This document shows, piece by piece, positions 6,607 to 14,195 of a stretch of 25,253 bases of DNA. Source of the stretch: Dokdonella_A sp040005635 (lineage in GTDB: Bacteria > Pseudomonadota > Gammaproteobacteria > Xanthomonadales > Rhodanobacteraceae); assembly GCA_040005635.1 (NCBI GenBank), contig JBDTYM010000059.1, positions 1 through 25,253 on the forward strand, written 5' to 3'. The notes under the pieces are model-generated. The model saw only the letters and a program-made list of their open reading frames with translations. It ran no database searches and was not told where the DNA came from. The number at the start of each line of letters is the position of its first letter. Position 1 is the stretch's first letter. Position numbers and translations under genes: made by a program.

Positions 6607-8226
6607 ATGCTGCAAAGGTTTGCTGGTCTGTGCGCGATTGCGATGATGATCTGCGCTTGGCATGCGTCGGCGCAGGACGTGCCGGCGGACCTGAGTCTCG
6701 AAACGGTCACCGACCAGATCGAAGCGCCGATCGGAGTGCGCGCACCGAACGACGGCAGCGGCCGCCTGTTCGTGTTGAGCCAGGCCGGCACGATCCGCAT
6801 CATCAAGAATGACGCATTGCTGGCGACGCCGTTCCTCAGCGTGCCGGTGACCTATCCTGGCAGCGGTGGCACCAGTGGGCTGCTGGGCCTGGCGTTCCAC
6901 CCGAACTACGGCAAGCCGGACCTGCCGCACAACGACGAGTTCTATGTCGTCTCGATGCGCCCACCGGGCTGCACGCCAGCCGGCACCTGCCTCGGCAGCG
7001 GCCCGGACGAAGTGCTGGAGCGCTACACCGTGTCCGCGGATGCGGACGTTGCCAACCCAACCGGCACCGTCGTCATCCGTCTTGCCGACAACTCGCCACC
7101 GTCCTATCACAACGGCGGCGACATCCATTTCGGAGCGGACGGCTATCTGTACATGTCCTCCGGCGATGGAGGACAGGAAAGCGGCACACACTGGCTCGCC
7201 GAGTGTTTGTGGAAGAAGCCGAACGACACCACGTCGACGAGCTGTGGCAATGGCACCGGCACGGAGTATTTCCTGCGTGGCAAGATGCTGCGCATCGACG
7301 TCGATACGCGCGGCGGCATCGCGACGTCCGAGATGTGTGGAACAGCGACCGGCGTAGCGGCCGAGTACGCGATCCCGGCGGACAATCCCTTTGTCGGTTC
7401 GAGCGAGACCTGCGACGAAATCTATCTGTACGGTTTCCGCAATCCGTGGCGCTGGAGCTTCGATCGTGCGACCGGGGACCTGTGGATCGCCGATGTCGGC
7501 CAGGATCACTACGAGGAGATCAATCTTCGCGTCGCAGGCTCGACCGAGCCGGTGTACTACGGCTGGCATTGCATGGAAGGCACGGCGGTTTTCAACTCGA
7601 CCCAGGTATGTGCTCCGCCGTTGCCAGCCAATGTTCTGCCGCTGATGGAGTATTCGCACACGAGCGGCCGCTGTGCGGTTACCGGCGGCTACCGCTTCCG
7701 CGGTCCGATTCCCGCGTTCCAGGGCATGTACGTATTCGCTGATTCGTGTTCGAGTGAAATCTTCTTCGCCAAGCCGGACGACCAAGGAGAGTGGTCGTAC
7801 ACGGTGTGGCGCAACGACGCGAATGGCTACGGCACCTATTCGGGTTTCGGCGAGGACGAAGCGGGCAATCTCTACGTGGCGAACACTGCCGAGAACACCG
7901 TCTACGTCTTCCACTCCGATCAGCTGGGTGTCCCGCATGTCGTCACGCCGAACACGGTCGGCAATGGTTCGATTACACCGTCGACGCCGCAGACGGTCAA
8001 CGACGGCGACATGATCGCCTTCAGCGTGCAGCCGGCTGCTGGCTACGCGATTGCCAGCGTCGATGGTTGTGGCGGCGTCCTCGTCGCAGAAACCTACACG
8101 ACGGCGCCCGTCACGGCCGATTGCGCGGTGACGGCGACGTTTGCTGTCAGCAGCAGCGACATCATCTTCCGCAACGGCTTCGATGCGGCTACTGCGCCGG
8201 TTGTTCCTTCAGCGCGATTGCGCTGA
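6607..8226 (+). CDS. Secreted PQQ-dependent sugar dehydrogenase-like protein, copy 2, with InlB-like repeat and IFxNGF motif
   Basis: A 539-residue protein. ATG at 6607 is chosen because AGAGGAGG lies just upstream and a signal peptide follows (residues 1-22, cleavage near ASA). A start at 6547 would bury that signal. GSDH signatures: GSGRLFVLS (51-59), LGLAFHPNY, YHNGGDIHFGADGYLY (167-182) with the presumed catalytic His168, YGFRNPWRWSFD (275-286), and TGGYRFRGP. Many Cys suggest disulfides and export. Residues 443-514 form one InlB-like repeat (HVVTP, PSTPQT, GCGG, TADCAVTATF) like those in the propeller gene at 3053-5014. DIIFRNGFD follows at 518-526. Unlike its neighbours the chain does not stop there but runs 13 residues further and overlaps the 3' end of the convergent SPOR gene by 38 bases. 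The chemistry is inferred from the family only. Confidence 0.9.
   Translation: MLQRFAGLCAIAMMICAWHASAQDVPADLSLETVTDQIEAPIGVRAPNDGSGRLFVLSQAGTIRIIKNDALLATPFLSVPVTYPGSGGTSGLLGLAFHPNYGKPDLPHNDEFYVVSMRPPGCTPAGTCLGSGPDEVLERYTVSADADVANPTGTVVIRLADNSPPSYHNGGDIHFGADGYLYMSSGDGGQESGTHWLAECLWKKPNDTTSTSCGNGTGTEYFLRGKMLRIDVDTRGGIATSEMCGTATGVAAEYAIPADNPFVGSSETCDEIYLYGFRNPWRWSFDRATGDLWIADVGQDHYEEINLRVAGSTEPVYYGWHCMEGTAVFNSTQVCAPPLPANVLPLMEYSHTSGRCAVTGGYRFRGPIPAFQGMYVFADSCSSEIFFAKPDDQGEWSYTVWRNDANGYGTYSGFGEDEAGNLYVANTAENTVYVFHSDQLGVPHVVTPNTVGNGSITPSTPQTVNDGDMIAFSVQPAAGYAIASVDGCGGVLVAETYTTAPVTADCAVTATFAVSSSDIIFRNGFDAATAPVVPSARLR
7933..8148 (+). repeat. InlB-like repeat module in GSDH copy 2
   Basis: Encodes residues 443-514. 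It has the same frame as the two repeats at 3101-3529 (HVVTP, PSTPQT, GCGG, YTTAPVTADC). The same accessory module is thus attached to two different enzyme-like domains on opposite strands about 4.4 kb apart. Confidence 0.75.
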
Positions 8227-8830
8227 TGCCGTTGTCGGACAGCGATTTCTTGGCCGATTCGAGGTCGCTCGCGCTGGCATAGGGACCCACGCGCACGCGA
8301 TGCCAGGTCTTGCCGTTGATCGTGACCGGCTGGATCTGCGCACTGAAGCCGGCCATTGCGAGCTTGGCCTTCGCCTCGTCGGCCGCCTTCGGATCCGGAT
8401 ACGAGCCGGCCTGCAGGATGTAGCGGCCGGCGGTGGCGGGCGTCGCTGGTGTGCTCGCCGGCGTCGGGTTTGCCGCAGTTGATGTCGAGGCCGGGTTCTG
8501 GCGCGCCTGCGCCTGCTGCTCGGCTTTGGCCTTCGCCGACAATTCGGCGTCCGGAATCACCACCTCGGCTTCCGGCAGCACGTGATAGAAATCAAAATCC
8601 TTCTTCGGTTTCGCCTCGGCGACCGGTGGCTCGCTCTCGCGCGGCGCAGTTGCTTCCGGATTCGGCTGCGGTAGATTCTTCTTGCGCAGCAGCGGTGCCC
8701 AATCCTTGCCGAGTACGAGCAGCATCAGGCCGATGCCGAGCAGCATGCCGACCAGCACCCACAGCCAAGCCGGCTTCTGGTTGCCGTTGCCGCCTCGCGT
8801 CGCCTGGCGTCCGTTCTTCTTCGCAGCCAT
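8189..8830 (-). CDS. SPOR-domain membrane protein (FtsN-like)
   Basis: A 213-residue protein from ATG 8830; the preceding in-frame GTG at 8833 would add one residue. Layout: a short basic cytoplasmic tail (MAAKKNGRQATRGG), one transmembrane helix at about 21-40 (WLWVLVGMLLGIGLMLLVL), a periplasmic linker rich in Pro, Ala and Lys including YHVLPEAEVVIP, and a C-terminal SPOR domain (about 136-209, with YILQAGSYPDPKAADEAKAKL and VRVGPYAS). SPOR domains bind denuded glycan strands at division septa, so the protein probably acts at the septum; FtsN has this layout. Its ATG overlaps the argS stop by one base (TGATG), implying translational coupling. Its 3' end overlaps the convergent gene at 6607-8226 by 38 bases. 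Whether it is FtsN itself or a paralogue cannot be told from sequence alone. Confidence 0.88.
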   Translation of the reverse strand: MAAKKNGRQATRGGNGNQKPAWLWVLVGMLLGIGLMLLVLGKDWAPLLRKKNLPQPNPEATAPRESEPPVAEAKPKKDFDFYHVLPEAEVVIPDAELSAKAKAEQQAQARQNPASTSTAANPTPASTPATPATAGRYILQAGSYPDPKAADEAKAKLAMAGFSAQIQPVTINGKTWHRVRVGPYASASDLESAKKSLSDNGISAIALKEQPAQ

Positions 8831-10515
8831 CACATGCTCTCCGGCGCCGAGACGCCCAAAAGATCGAGTCCGTTCGCGAGCACCTGGCGCACGGCGGCGG
8901 CCAAGGTCAGGCGTGCGTCGCGCAGGTCCGCGTCATCGACGAGGAATTGCTGCGAGTTGTAGTAGGCGTGGAATGCCGCCGCCAGTTCGCGCAGGTAGGT
9001 CGCGACCAGTTGCGGTTCGAGATGCTCGGCAGCATTCTCGACGACTTCCGGATAGCGCGACAATTCGATCAACAGCGCCTGCGCGTGTTCGTCGTCGAGA
9101 CGGTCGAGGCGCGCGAGTCCGTTGCGCTGGTTCCAGCCCAGACCGCGCTCGGTCAGCTGTCGCATCACGCTGGCGACGCGCGCGTGCGCGTACTGGATGT
9201 AGTAGACCGGATTGTCATTGGTCTGCGCGCGCGCGAGGTCGATGTCGAACACCAGCTGCGAATCGGACTTGCGCGCGATCAGGAAGTAACGTGTCGCGTC
9301 ACGACCAACTTCGTCGATGAGGTCACGCAAGGTCACGTAGCTGCCGGCGCGCTTGGACAGTTTCACTTCCTCACCGCCGCGCATCACCGTGACCATCTGG
9401 TACAGCATGTATTCGGGCCAGGCCTTCGGAATGCCGGCGTCGAGCGCCTGCAGACCCGCTTTCACGCGTGCCAGACTGCCGTGGTGATCGGATCCGAGCA
9501 CGGTGATCGCGTGTTCATAGCCACGCTGCCACTTGCTGCGATGGTAGGCGACGTCAGGCAGGAAATACGTATAACTGCCGTCGGACTTGCGCATCACGCG
9601 GTCCTTGTCGTCGCCGAATGCGGTCGTACGCAGCCACAACGCACCGCCGTCCTCGTAGGTATGACCCTGTGCGATCAATTCGCGCGTCGTCTCCTCGACC
9701 TTGCCGTCGTCGTACAGGGAGGATTCGAGGAAGTACACGTCGAAGCTGACGCCGAACGCGCGCAGGTCGAGATCCTGCTCGCGGCGCAGGTAGGCGACCG
9801 CAAAGCGTCGGATGGCGTCGAGATCGCCCGCATCGCCGTTGCCGGCGACGTCGATACCGTCGGTGTGCACGGATTCGCGATCGAGGAACGCGCGCGCCAC
9901 ATCCTTGATGTAGTCGCCACGATAACCATCGGCCGGCCAGGTCGGAGCGTCCGGCTCGACGCCGCGCGCGCGCGCCTGCACGGAAAGTGCAAGGTTGTTG
10001 ATCTGCGCGCCGGCGTCGTTGTAATAGAACTCGCGGACGACCTTCCAGCCATTTGCTGCCAGTACGCGCGCGATGGAATCGCCGATCGCAGCGTTGCGGC
10101 CATGACCTACGTGCAACGGGCCGGTCGGGTTCGCCGATACGAACTCGACGCCGGCGATACGGCCACGGCCGCTGTCACCGTGACCATAGGTCGTGCCCTG
10201 TTCCAGCGCTGCATGCACTTCGCGGTGATACGCCGCCGGACTCAGGAAGAAGTTGATGAAGCCAGGCCCGGCGATCTCGACCTTGGCGATCTCCGCGCGA
10301 GCAGGCAGCGCGGCGAGCAAGGCGGTGGCGAGATCGCGCGGCTTCCTGCCGGCGGTCTTGGCCAGCAGCAGGGCCACATTCGTCGCGAAATCACCATGCT
10401 CGCGGTTCTTCGTGCGTTCGACGACGAAAGCCGGCGCATCGGCGTCGGGCAGGGTGCCGTCGGCCTGCAGGACGCGCAGCGCATGGTGGACGGAATCGAG
10501 AAGTTGTTCTTTCAC
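8830..10515 (-). CDS. argS: Arginyl-tRNA synthetase
   Basis: Charges tRNA-Arg with arginine in the cytoplasm. Domains in order: N-terminal Add-1 tRNA-binding domain (about 1-85, with VVERTKNREHGDFATN), class I catalytic core with the HIGH-type HVGH at 135-138 inside SANPTGPLHVGHGR, a KMSKS-type KLSKR at 385-389, and a C-terminal DALR anticodon-binding domain ending in SAPESM. The start is placed at GTG 10515 (VKEQLL), giving 561 residues and matching the usual M-K beginning in Xanthomonas relatives. A TTG at 10533 would add six residues, but the likely -10 element at 10542-10547 would put the transcript start within two bases of it. First gene of a two-gene unit with the SPOR gene. Confidence 0.95.
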   Translation of the reverse strand: MKEQLLDSVHHALRVLQADGTLPDADAPAFVVERTKNREHGDFATNVALLLAKTAGRKPRDLATALLAALPARAEIAKVEIAGPGFINFFLSPAAYHREVHAALEQGTTYGHGDSGRGRIAGVEFVSANPTGPLHVGHGRNAAIGDSIARVLAANGWKVVREFYYNDAGAQINNLALSVQARARGVEPDAPTWPADGYRGDYIKDVARAFLDRESVHTDGIDVAGNGDAGDLDAIRRFAVAYLRREQDLDLRAFGVSFDVYFLESSLYDDGKVEETTRELIAQGHTYEDGGALWLRTTAFGDDKDRVMRKSDGSYTYFLPDVAYHRSKWQRGYEHAITVLGSDHHGSLARVKAGLQALDAGIPKAWPEYMLYQMVTVMRGGEEVKLSKRAGSYVTLRDLIDEVGRDATRYFLIARKSDSQLVFDIDLARAQTNDNPVYYIQYAHARVASVMRQLTERGLGWNQRNGLARLDRLDDEHAQALLIELSRYPEVVENAAEHLEPQLVATYLRELAAAFHAYYNSQQFLVDDADLRDARLTLAAAVRQVLANGLDLLGVSAPESM

Positions 10516-10541
10516 GCCGGAAGCCGTTTGCAAAGCCCTCT

Positions 10542-10547
10542 ATTCTA
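10542..10547 (-). promoter_or_regulatory. Candidate -10 element of argS
   Basis: On the minus strand TAGAAT matches the sigma70 -10 consensus at five of six positions and sits 27 bases upstream of the preferred argS GTG. No convincing -35 is present. It is embedded in the small inverted repeat CCTCT/AGAGG (10537-10551). Confidence 0.35.
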
Positions 10548-10887
10548 GAGGCAAGTACGCCCGACGACGCGGTATTTCCGCTCAGGGGCCCGTGCCGCCT
10601 CATCCTACGGTAAACCAGCGGGGTGAAAGGGTTGGGTGACCTGTGCACGGGCGCGGGCGCAGCGCTCGTCGATGCAGGGTATCCCCGCATGGGGCGCGAG
10701 TCCGGTCCGGCGGCTTTCAGGTGCGCGATAGGCAGCGGCCGCTTGCGTACGCGGTCGCGCAGATCGTCATGAAGGCGTCGTATCACGCACATACAGTGTT
10801 CTGGTGCTGCGAAGCGAGCGATGGAGCAGTGGTGGCGTGCGGGATGCGCACGGTGCCGGGGTGCAAGGACGCACCGACTTTGCTACT
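10548..10887. other. Intergenic region between argS and the HD-type gene; no convincing gene; one hairpin
   Basis: The full gap between argS and the HD-type gene is about 420 bases. Short open frames cross it on both strands, but none has a ribosome site, a recognisable domain or an independent start; they continue from neighbouring genes. The clearest structure is at 10672-10690: on the minus strand AUGCGGGG-AUA-CCCUGCAU forms an 8 bp stem with one G-U pair and a 3-base loop. No tRNA or riboswitch consensus was seen. It could be an upstream leader of argS or hold a small RNA. Confidence 0.4.
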
Positions 10888-10914
10888 GGCCAAAGCGCCA
10901 GGCGGGCGCTGGCC
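10888..10914 (-). terminator. Hairpin 23 bases downstream of the HD-type gene
   Basis: On the minus strand GGCC-AGCGCC, a CGCCT loop, GGCGCT, a two-base TT bulge and GGCC form a 10 bp stem. Position right after the stop codon suggests a terminator or 3' end protector. There is no U-tract, so Rho-independent function is doubtful. Confidence 0.35.
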
Positions 10915-10936
10915 GACGTCCCTTGTCCAACCTCCT

Positions 10937-11998
10937 TCAGAGCAGGTCGGCGAGCGTAGTCCGGTAAGCTGCGATGACCTCGTCGCCGTTGGCCGGCAGC
11001 CCGCGCAGCGCGATCCGCGCACGAACGCCCATCGACAACGCCTTCAGCCGCGCCGCATTCGCCTGCTTGCCGGCCTCGAAGGTCGCGCGCCCGAGATCGG
11101 ATTGGAAGCGGTGCAGTTCGAAGAAGAATCGATCCTGACCGTCGGTCAGAAAGCCGAGCACCGGCAGCGCGCTTTCGCCAGCGCCGAGCGAGCGCCCGCT
11201 CAGCATCTCGCGTTCGCGGCACAGGTTCTCGCCGCTGCGCGCGAACTTTTCGAATGGCTCGGCGACATTGGCGGTATCGAGATCGGCTGCGATCAGGGCC
11301 AGTCGCTGCGCACGCACGAGACGCTCGTCGGCGCGCCAATCCGGTTGCTGCGCATCCAGCGTATCCGTCAGTCTGCCGGCAAGCGCGCCGCCGCTCTGCA
11401 CCAGATCGGCGGCGTTGTAGAGGTAGCCGCCCGCCGGCGCCCGCGCATCGAACGTGCTGCCGGCAATCGTCAATTCGCTGGCGAGATAGAGATCGGCGTC
11501 GTCTGCGCGGGAGAAACCGCAGGCATCCAGGATGCGCTGGGTTTCCTCGCTGCTGGCACGTTCGTTCGCGCCGACGCCGCCGACAGTCTGTGCAGCCTCG
11601 CGCTGGCGCAGGTCGTGGCCGGCACCGAACAGCAGCAGGGAGCACCAGCTGCGCAGGTCCATCGCGTGCATACCGTGCGTTTCGCACAGCCGGGCGGTGC
11701 GACTGCCGCAGATGTCGAGGATGTGGCCTTCGTTGTGATAAGCGTGAAAGTCGTTGCCGAGACGGCCGTGGCGCAGCGCGAGTCGTGCATAGGCCAGGCG
11801 CAGTGCATCGATACTGCGGTTCAGCAACGCGACATCAGTGGCATCGGTGAGCAGGCCCGCGAATCGCTCGCGCAGCGCTGCCAGCAGCGCTTCCAACGGC
11901 GCTTCATGACCGCACAGCCGCGTGCTCGCGGCGGCCACGTCCGGTATGCGCCGCTCGGTTTCGTCGGCGGGAAATGCATGCGGGAAATCGAGAATCAC
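10937..11998 (-). CDS. HD/PDEase-like metal-dependent phosphohydrolase of unknown substrate
   Basis: About 353 residues from GTG 11998. Earlier in-frame codons would start upstream of the -10 element at 12033-12038, so the shorter start is preferred, though no strong ribosome site is visible. Metal-site motifs fit the HD superfamily: YHNEGHILDI (87-96, candidate ligands H88 and H92), GAGHDL (125-130, the HD pair at 128-129), and D198 in NAADLV. The YHNxxH arrangement recalls class I cyclic-nucleotide phosphodiesterases, and GANERASSEETQ (143-154) could correspond to their HDxxHxGxxN downstream region, but this is inference. The C-terminal third (EPFEKFARSGENLCREREM, then TDGQDRFFFELHRF) is not recognised. 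No signal peptide, so cytosolic. It stands alone between argS and radC with its own promoter. Substrate could be a nucleotide or nucleotide second messenger; unknown. Confidence 0.7.
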   Translation of the reverse strand: MILDFPHAFPADETERRIPDVAAASTRLCGHEAPLEALLAALRERFAGLLTDATDVALLNRSIDALRLAYARLALRHGRLGNDFHAYHNEGHILDICGSRTARLCETHGMHAMDLRSWCSLLLFGAGHDLRQREAAQTVGGVGANERASSEETQRILDACGFSRADDADLYLASELTIAGSTFDARAPAGGYLYNAADLVQSGGALAGRLTDTLDAQQPDWRADERLVRAQRLALIAADLDTANVAEPFEKFARSGENLCREREMLSGRSLGAGESALPVLGFLTDGQDRFFFELHRFQSDLGRATFEAGKQANAARLKALSMGVRARIALRGLPANGDEVIAAYRTTLADLL

Positions 11999-12032
11999 GA
12001 CGTGGTCGCTTCGCTCCGTCTGCCCCGTGTCG

Positions 12033-12038
12033 AGTATA
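12033..12038 (-). promoter_or_regulatory. -10 element upstream of the HD-type gene
   Basis: TATACT on the minus strand matches the -10 consensus at five of six positions. It predicts a transcript start near 12026 and a leader of about 28 bases to the GTG at 11998. No good -35 at 16-18 bases. It lies in the 13-mer 12030-12042, which recurs exactly upstream of the DUF4124 gene at 17830-17842. Confidence 0.45.
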
Positions 12039-12104
12039 GGCGCGACGCTCCGAGCGCCGCGCGCTGCGCTGCGCAATGGCCTGCCACGGTGCTGTGGCTC
12101 CGCG

Positions 12105-12767
12105 CTACAACCAGCCACGCTGCGCGAGCGACGTCGGCGCACCGTCGCCGATCACGAAATGGTCGAGCAGGCGCACGTCGATGAGGTCGAGCGCTTCACG
12201 CAGGCGCCGTGTAATCGCGCGATCGGCTGCACTCGGTTCGGCGACGCCGGAAGGATGGTTGTGCGCCAGGATGACAGCGGCGGCGTTGTGCGCGAGACAA
12301 CGACGCACCACCTCGCGCGGATGCACGCTGGCACCATCGATCGAGCCGCGAAACAGTTCCTCGAACGTGATCACGCGATGACGGTTGTCGAGGAACAGGC
12401 AGCCGAACACTTCATAGGGATAGCCGGCGAGACGCGATTTCAGGTAGCGCGCGCTGGCGGCCGGATCGGTCAGCGTCTCGCCCTCACGCAGTTCGGCATC
12501 CAGGTAGCGTTTGCCGAGTTCGAGTCCTGCGCAGAGCCGGCACCAGGCGACCGCACCGACGCCGGGTCTGCCCTCCGACGCATCGAGCAACGGTTTCAGG
12601 CCGCCGGCGCCGGTGAGCAGGCTGCGGCCAAGATCGACCGCGCTCTGACCGCGCCGGCCCGAACCGAGAAATACGGCAAGCAGCTCCGCATCGGACAATA
12701 CGCCGGCGCCGCGGGCGAGCAGTTTTTCGCGCGGGCGCTCTGCGTCCGGCCAGTCGCGAATGCTCAT
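12105..12767 (-). CDS. radC: RadC-family JAB/MPN domain protein
   Basis: 220 residues from ATG 12767 (MSIRDWPDAERPREKLL, the usual RadC beginning); a further upstream ATG would add 19 residues not typical of the family. An N-terminal helix-hairpin-helix-like part (about 20-90) is followed by the MPN/JAB metalloprotease-like domain. The zinc-site motif is intact: a Glu in the FEELFRGSIDGASVHPRE region and HNHPSG at 169-174 followed by D182 (E...HxHPSG...SxxD). Named a DNA repair protein historically, but its role is uncertain; the fold suggests hydrolase activity. Divergent from coaBC across 225 bp, a gap that contains two copies of GCGGCGTCGCC but no clear promoter. Confidence 0.93.
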   Translation of the reverse strand: MSIRDWPDAERPREKLLARGAGVLSDAELLAVFLGSGRRGQSAVDLGRSLLTGAGGLKPLLDASEGRPGVGAVAWCRLCAGLELGKRYLDAELREGETLTDPAASARYLKSRLAGYPYEVFGCLFLDNRHRVITFEELFRGSIDGASVHPREVVRRCLAHNAAAVILAHNHPSGVAEPSAADRAITRRLREALDLIDVRLLDHFVIGDGAPTSLAQRGWL

Positions 12768-12992
12768 TCCGGCCACCGGGCATGGACGGTGCGAGATCGC
12801 AGTCTGGAATGGCTGCAGCCGCATGCGCTCTGCGGCGTCGCCGCCACGGGTGCGGCGTCGCCATTGCCCTCAAGTGAATATCGATCGTGGTCCATGGGAT
12901 GGAACTTAACGAGCATTTCGCGGTGCCGGCAGCGGCGCTCGCGACGAATTTCAGTAAGCTAGCCCCCTGATGTCCTGTCCGCGGTTTCCTAC

Positions 12993-14195
12993 ATGAGTCC
13001 AAATCTGGCCGGCGTACGCGTGCTGCTCGGCGTCTCCGGCGGCATCGCCGCCTACAAAGGCGCCGAAACCGTGCGCCGGCTGCGCGATGCCGGCGCCGAA
13101 GTGCGCGTCGTGCTGACCGCGAACGCGGCGCACTTCGTCACGGCGCTGACGTTCCAGGCCCTTTCGGGCAATCCGGTCCGTACGAGTCTGTGGGACGAGT
13201 CCGCCGAGGCGGCGATGGGGCATATCGAACTGGCACGTTGGGCCGATGAGGTTCTGATCGCGCCCGCGTCGGCTGACCTGATTGCACGTCTCGCTCACGG
13301 CCATGCCGACGACCTGCTGACGACCCTGTGCCTCGCCACGGCTGCGCCGCTATCGCTGGCGCCGGCTATGAACCAGCAGATGTGGGCACATACTGCAACG
13401 CAGGCGAATCTGGCGCTGCTGCGCCAGCGCGGCGTGCGCGTGTTCGGCCCGGCGTCGGGCGGACAGGCGTGCGGTGAGTTCGGCTCCGGTCGCCTGCTCG
13501 AAGCCGGTGAGATCGTCGGCGAACTTGCCGCCACGCGTGCACCGCGCGTCCTCGATGGTTTGAAGGTGCTGGTCAGCGCCGGCCCCACGTTTGAGGATAT
13601 CGATCCGGTTCGCTTCATCGGCAACCGCAGCTCGGGCCGCATGGGCTTCGCGGTCGCTGAAGCCGCTGCCCAGGCCGGTGCGCAGGTCACGCTGGTTGCC
13701 GGGCCGGTTGCGCTGGCGACGCCGCCCGGCGTCGCGCGCGTGGACGTGCGCAGTGCGCGCGAGATGCGCGAGGCCGTGCTTGCACGGGCGTCGCATAGCG
13801 ATGTCTTCATCTCGGCGGCGGCGGTCGGCGATTTTCGCCCGCAAGCCGTCGCGCCGCAGAAGCTCAAGAAAACCGGTCAAGGGCTGGAGCTTTCACTGAT
13901 GCAGAATCCGGACATCCTGGCCGAGGTCGCCACCTTGGCACAGCGGCCGTTCCTGGTCGGCTTCGCTGCGGAGACCGAGAATGTCGAGGAGTACGCGCGT
14001 GCCAAACTCGAGCGCAAGAAACTCGATTTGATTGCGGCGAATCAAGTGGGTGCCGATTGCGGCTTCGAGCGCGACGACAATGCGTTGCTTTTGCTCTGGC
14101 CGGGTGGCCGTGAGGAGCTCGCGCGCGCGGACAAGCGCGAACTCGCGCGCCAGCTAGTCGCCCGCATCGCCGCGCAGCGTTCGGCGCGCCGATGA
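12993..14195 (+). CDS. coaBC: Bifunctional phosphopantothenoylcysteine decarboxylase / phosphopantothenate-cysteine ligase
   Basis: 400 residues. Carries out two consecutive steps of coenzyme A synthesis: ligation of cysteine to 4'-phosphopantothenate (CoaB) and FMN-dependent decarboxylation of the product (CoaC). The N-terminal CoaC half shows LLGVSGGIAAYK (11-22), the active-site His77 in GHIELARWAD, PAMNQQMW (124-131), and Cys160 in GGQACGEFGSGRL. The CoaB half shows VSAGPTFEDIDPVRFIGNRS, FISAAAVGDFRP, and a basic KLKK segment that binds phosphopantothenate. ATG 12993 has no clear ribosome site. Its stop overlaps the dut start by four bases (ATGA), a sign of translational coupling. The order coaBC-dut-algC is also known from pseudomonads. 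Confidence 0.96.
   Translation: MSPNLAGVRVLLGVSGGIAAYKGAETVRRLRDAGAEVRVVLTANAAHFVTALTFQALSGNPVRTSLWDESAEAAMGHIELARWADEVLIAPASADLIARLAHGHADDLLTTLCLATAAPLSLAPAMNQQMWAHTATQANLALLRQRGVRVFGPASGGQACGEFGSGRLLEAGEIVGELAATRAPRVLDGLKVLVSAGPTFEDIDPVRFIGNRSSGRMGFAVAEAAAQAGAQVTLVAGPVALATPPGVARVDVRSAREMREAVLARASHSDVFISAAAVGDFRPQAVAPQKLKKTGQGLELSLMQNPDILAEVATLAQRPFLVGFAAETENVEEYARAKLERKKLDLIAANQVGADCGFERDDNALLLLWPGGREELARADKRELARQLVARIAAQRSARR

Noticed and set aside
6478..7938. Minus-strand open frame of 486 codons opposite GSDH copy 2
   Set aside because: Composition is Arg/Val/Ala rich with no signal peptide or motif, and it lies over a gene with family motifs and a good ribosome site.
8356..10548. Plus-strand open frame of 730 codons opposite argS
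   Set aside because: Antisense of argS and the SPOR gene, whose HVGH, KLSKR and SPOR motifs are unmistakable. High GC keeps the shadow frame open.
10643..12184. Long plus-strand open frame (513 codons)
   Set aside because: It is antisense to the HD-type gene and part of radC. It has no recognisable domain, is Arg/Ala/Gln rich as expected for a shadow in high-GC DNA, and the opposite strand has clear motifs.
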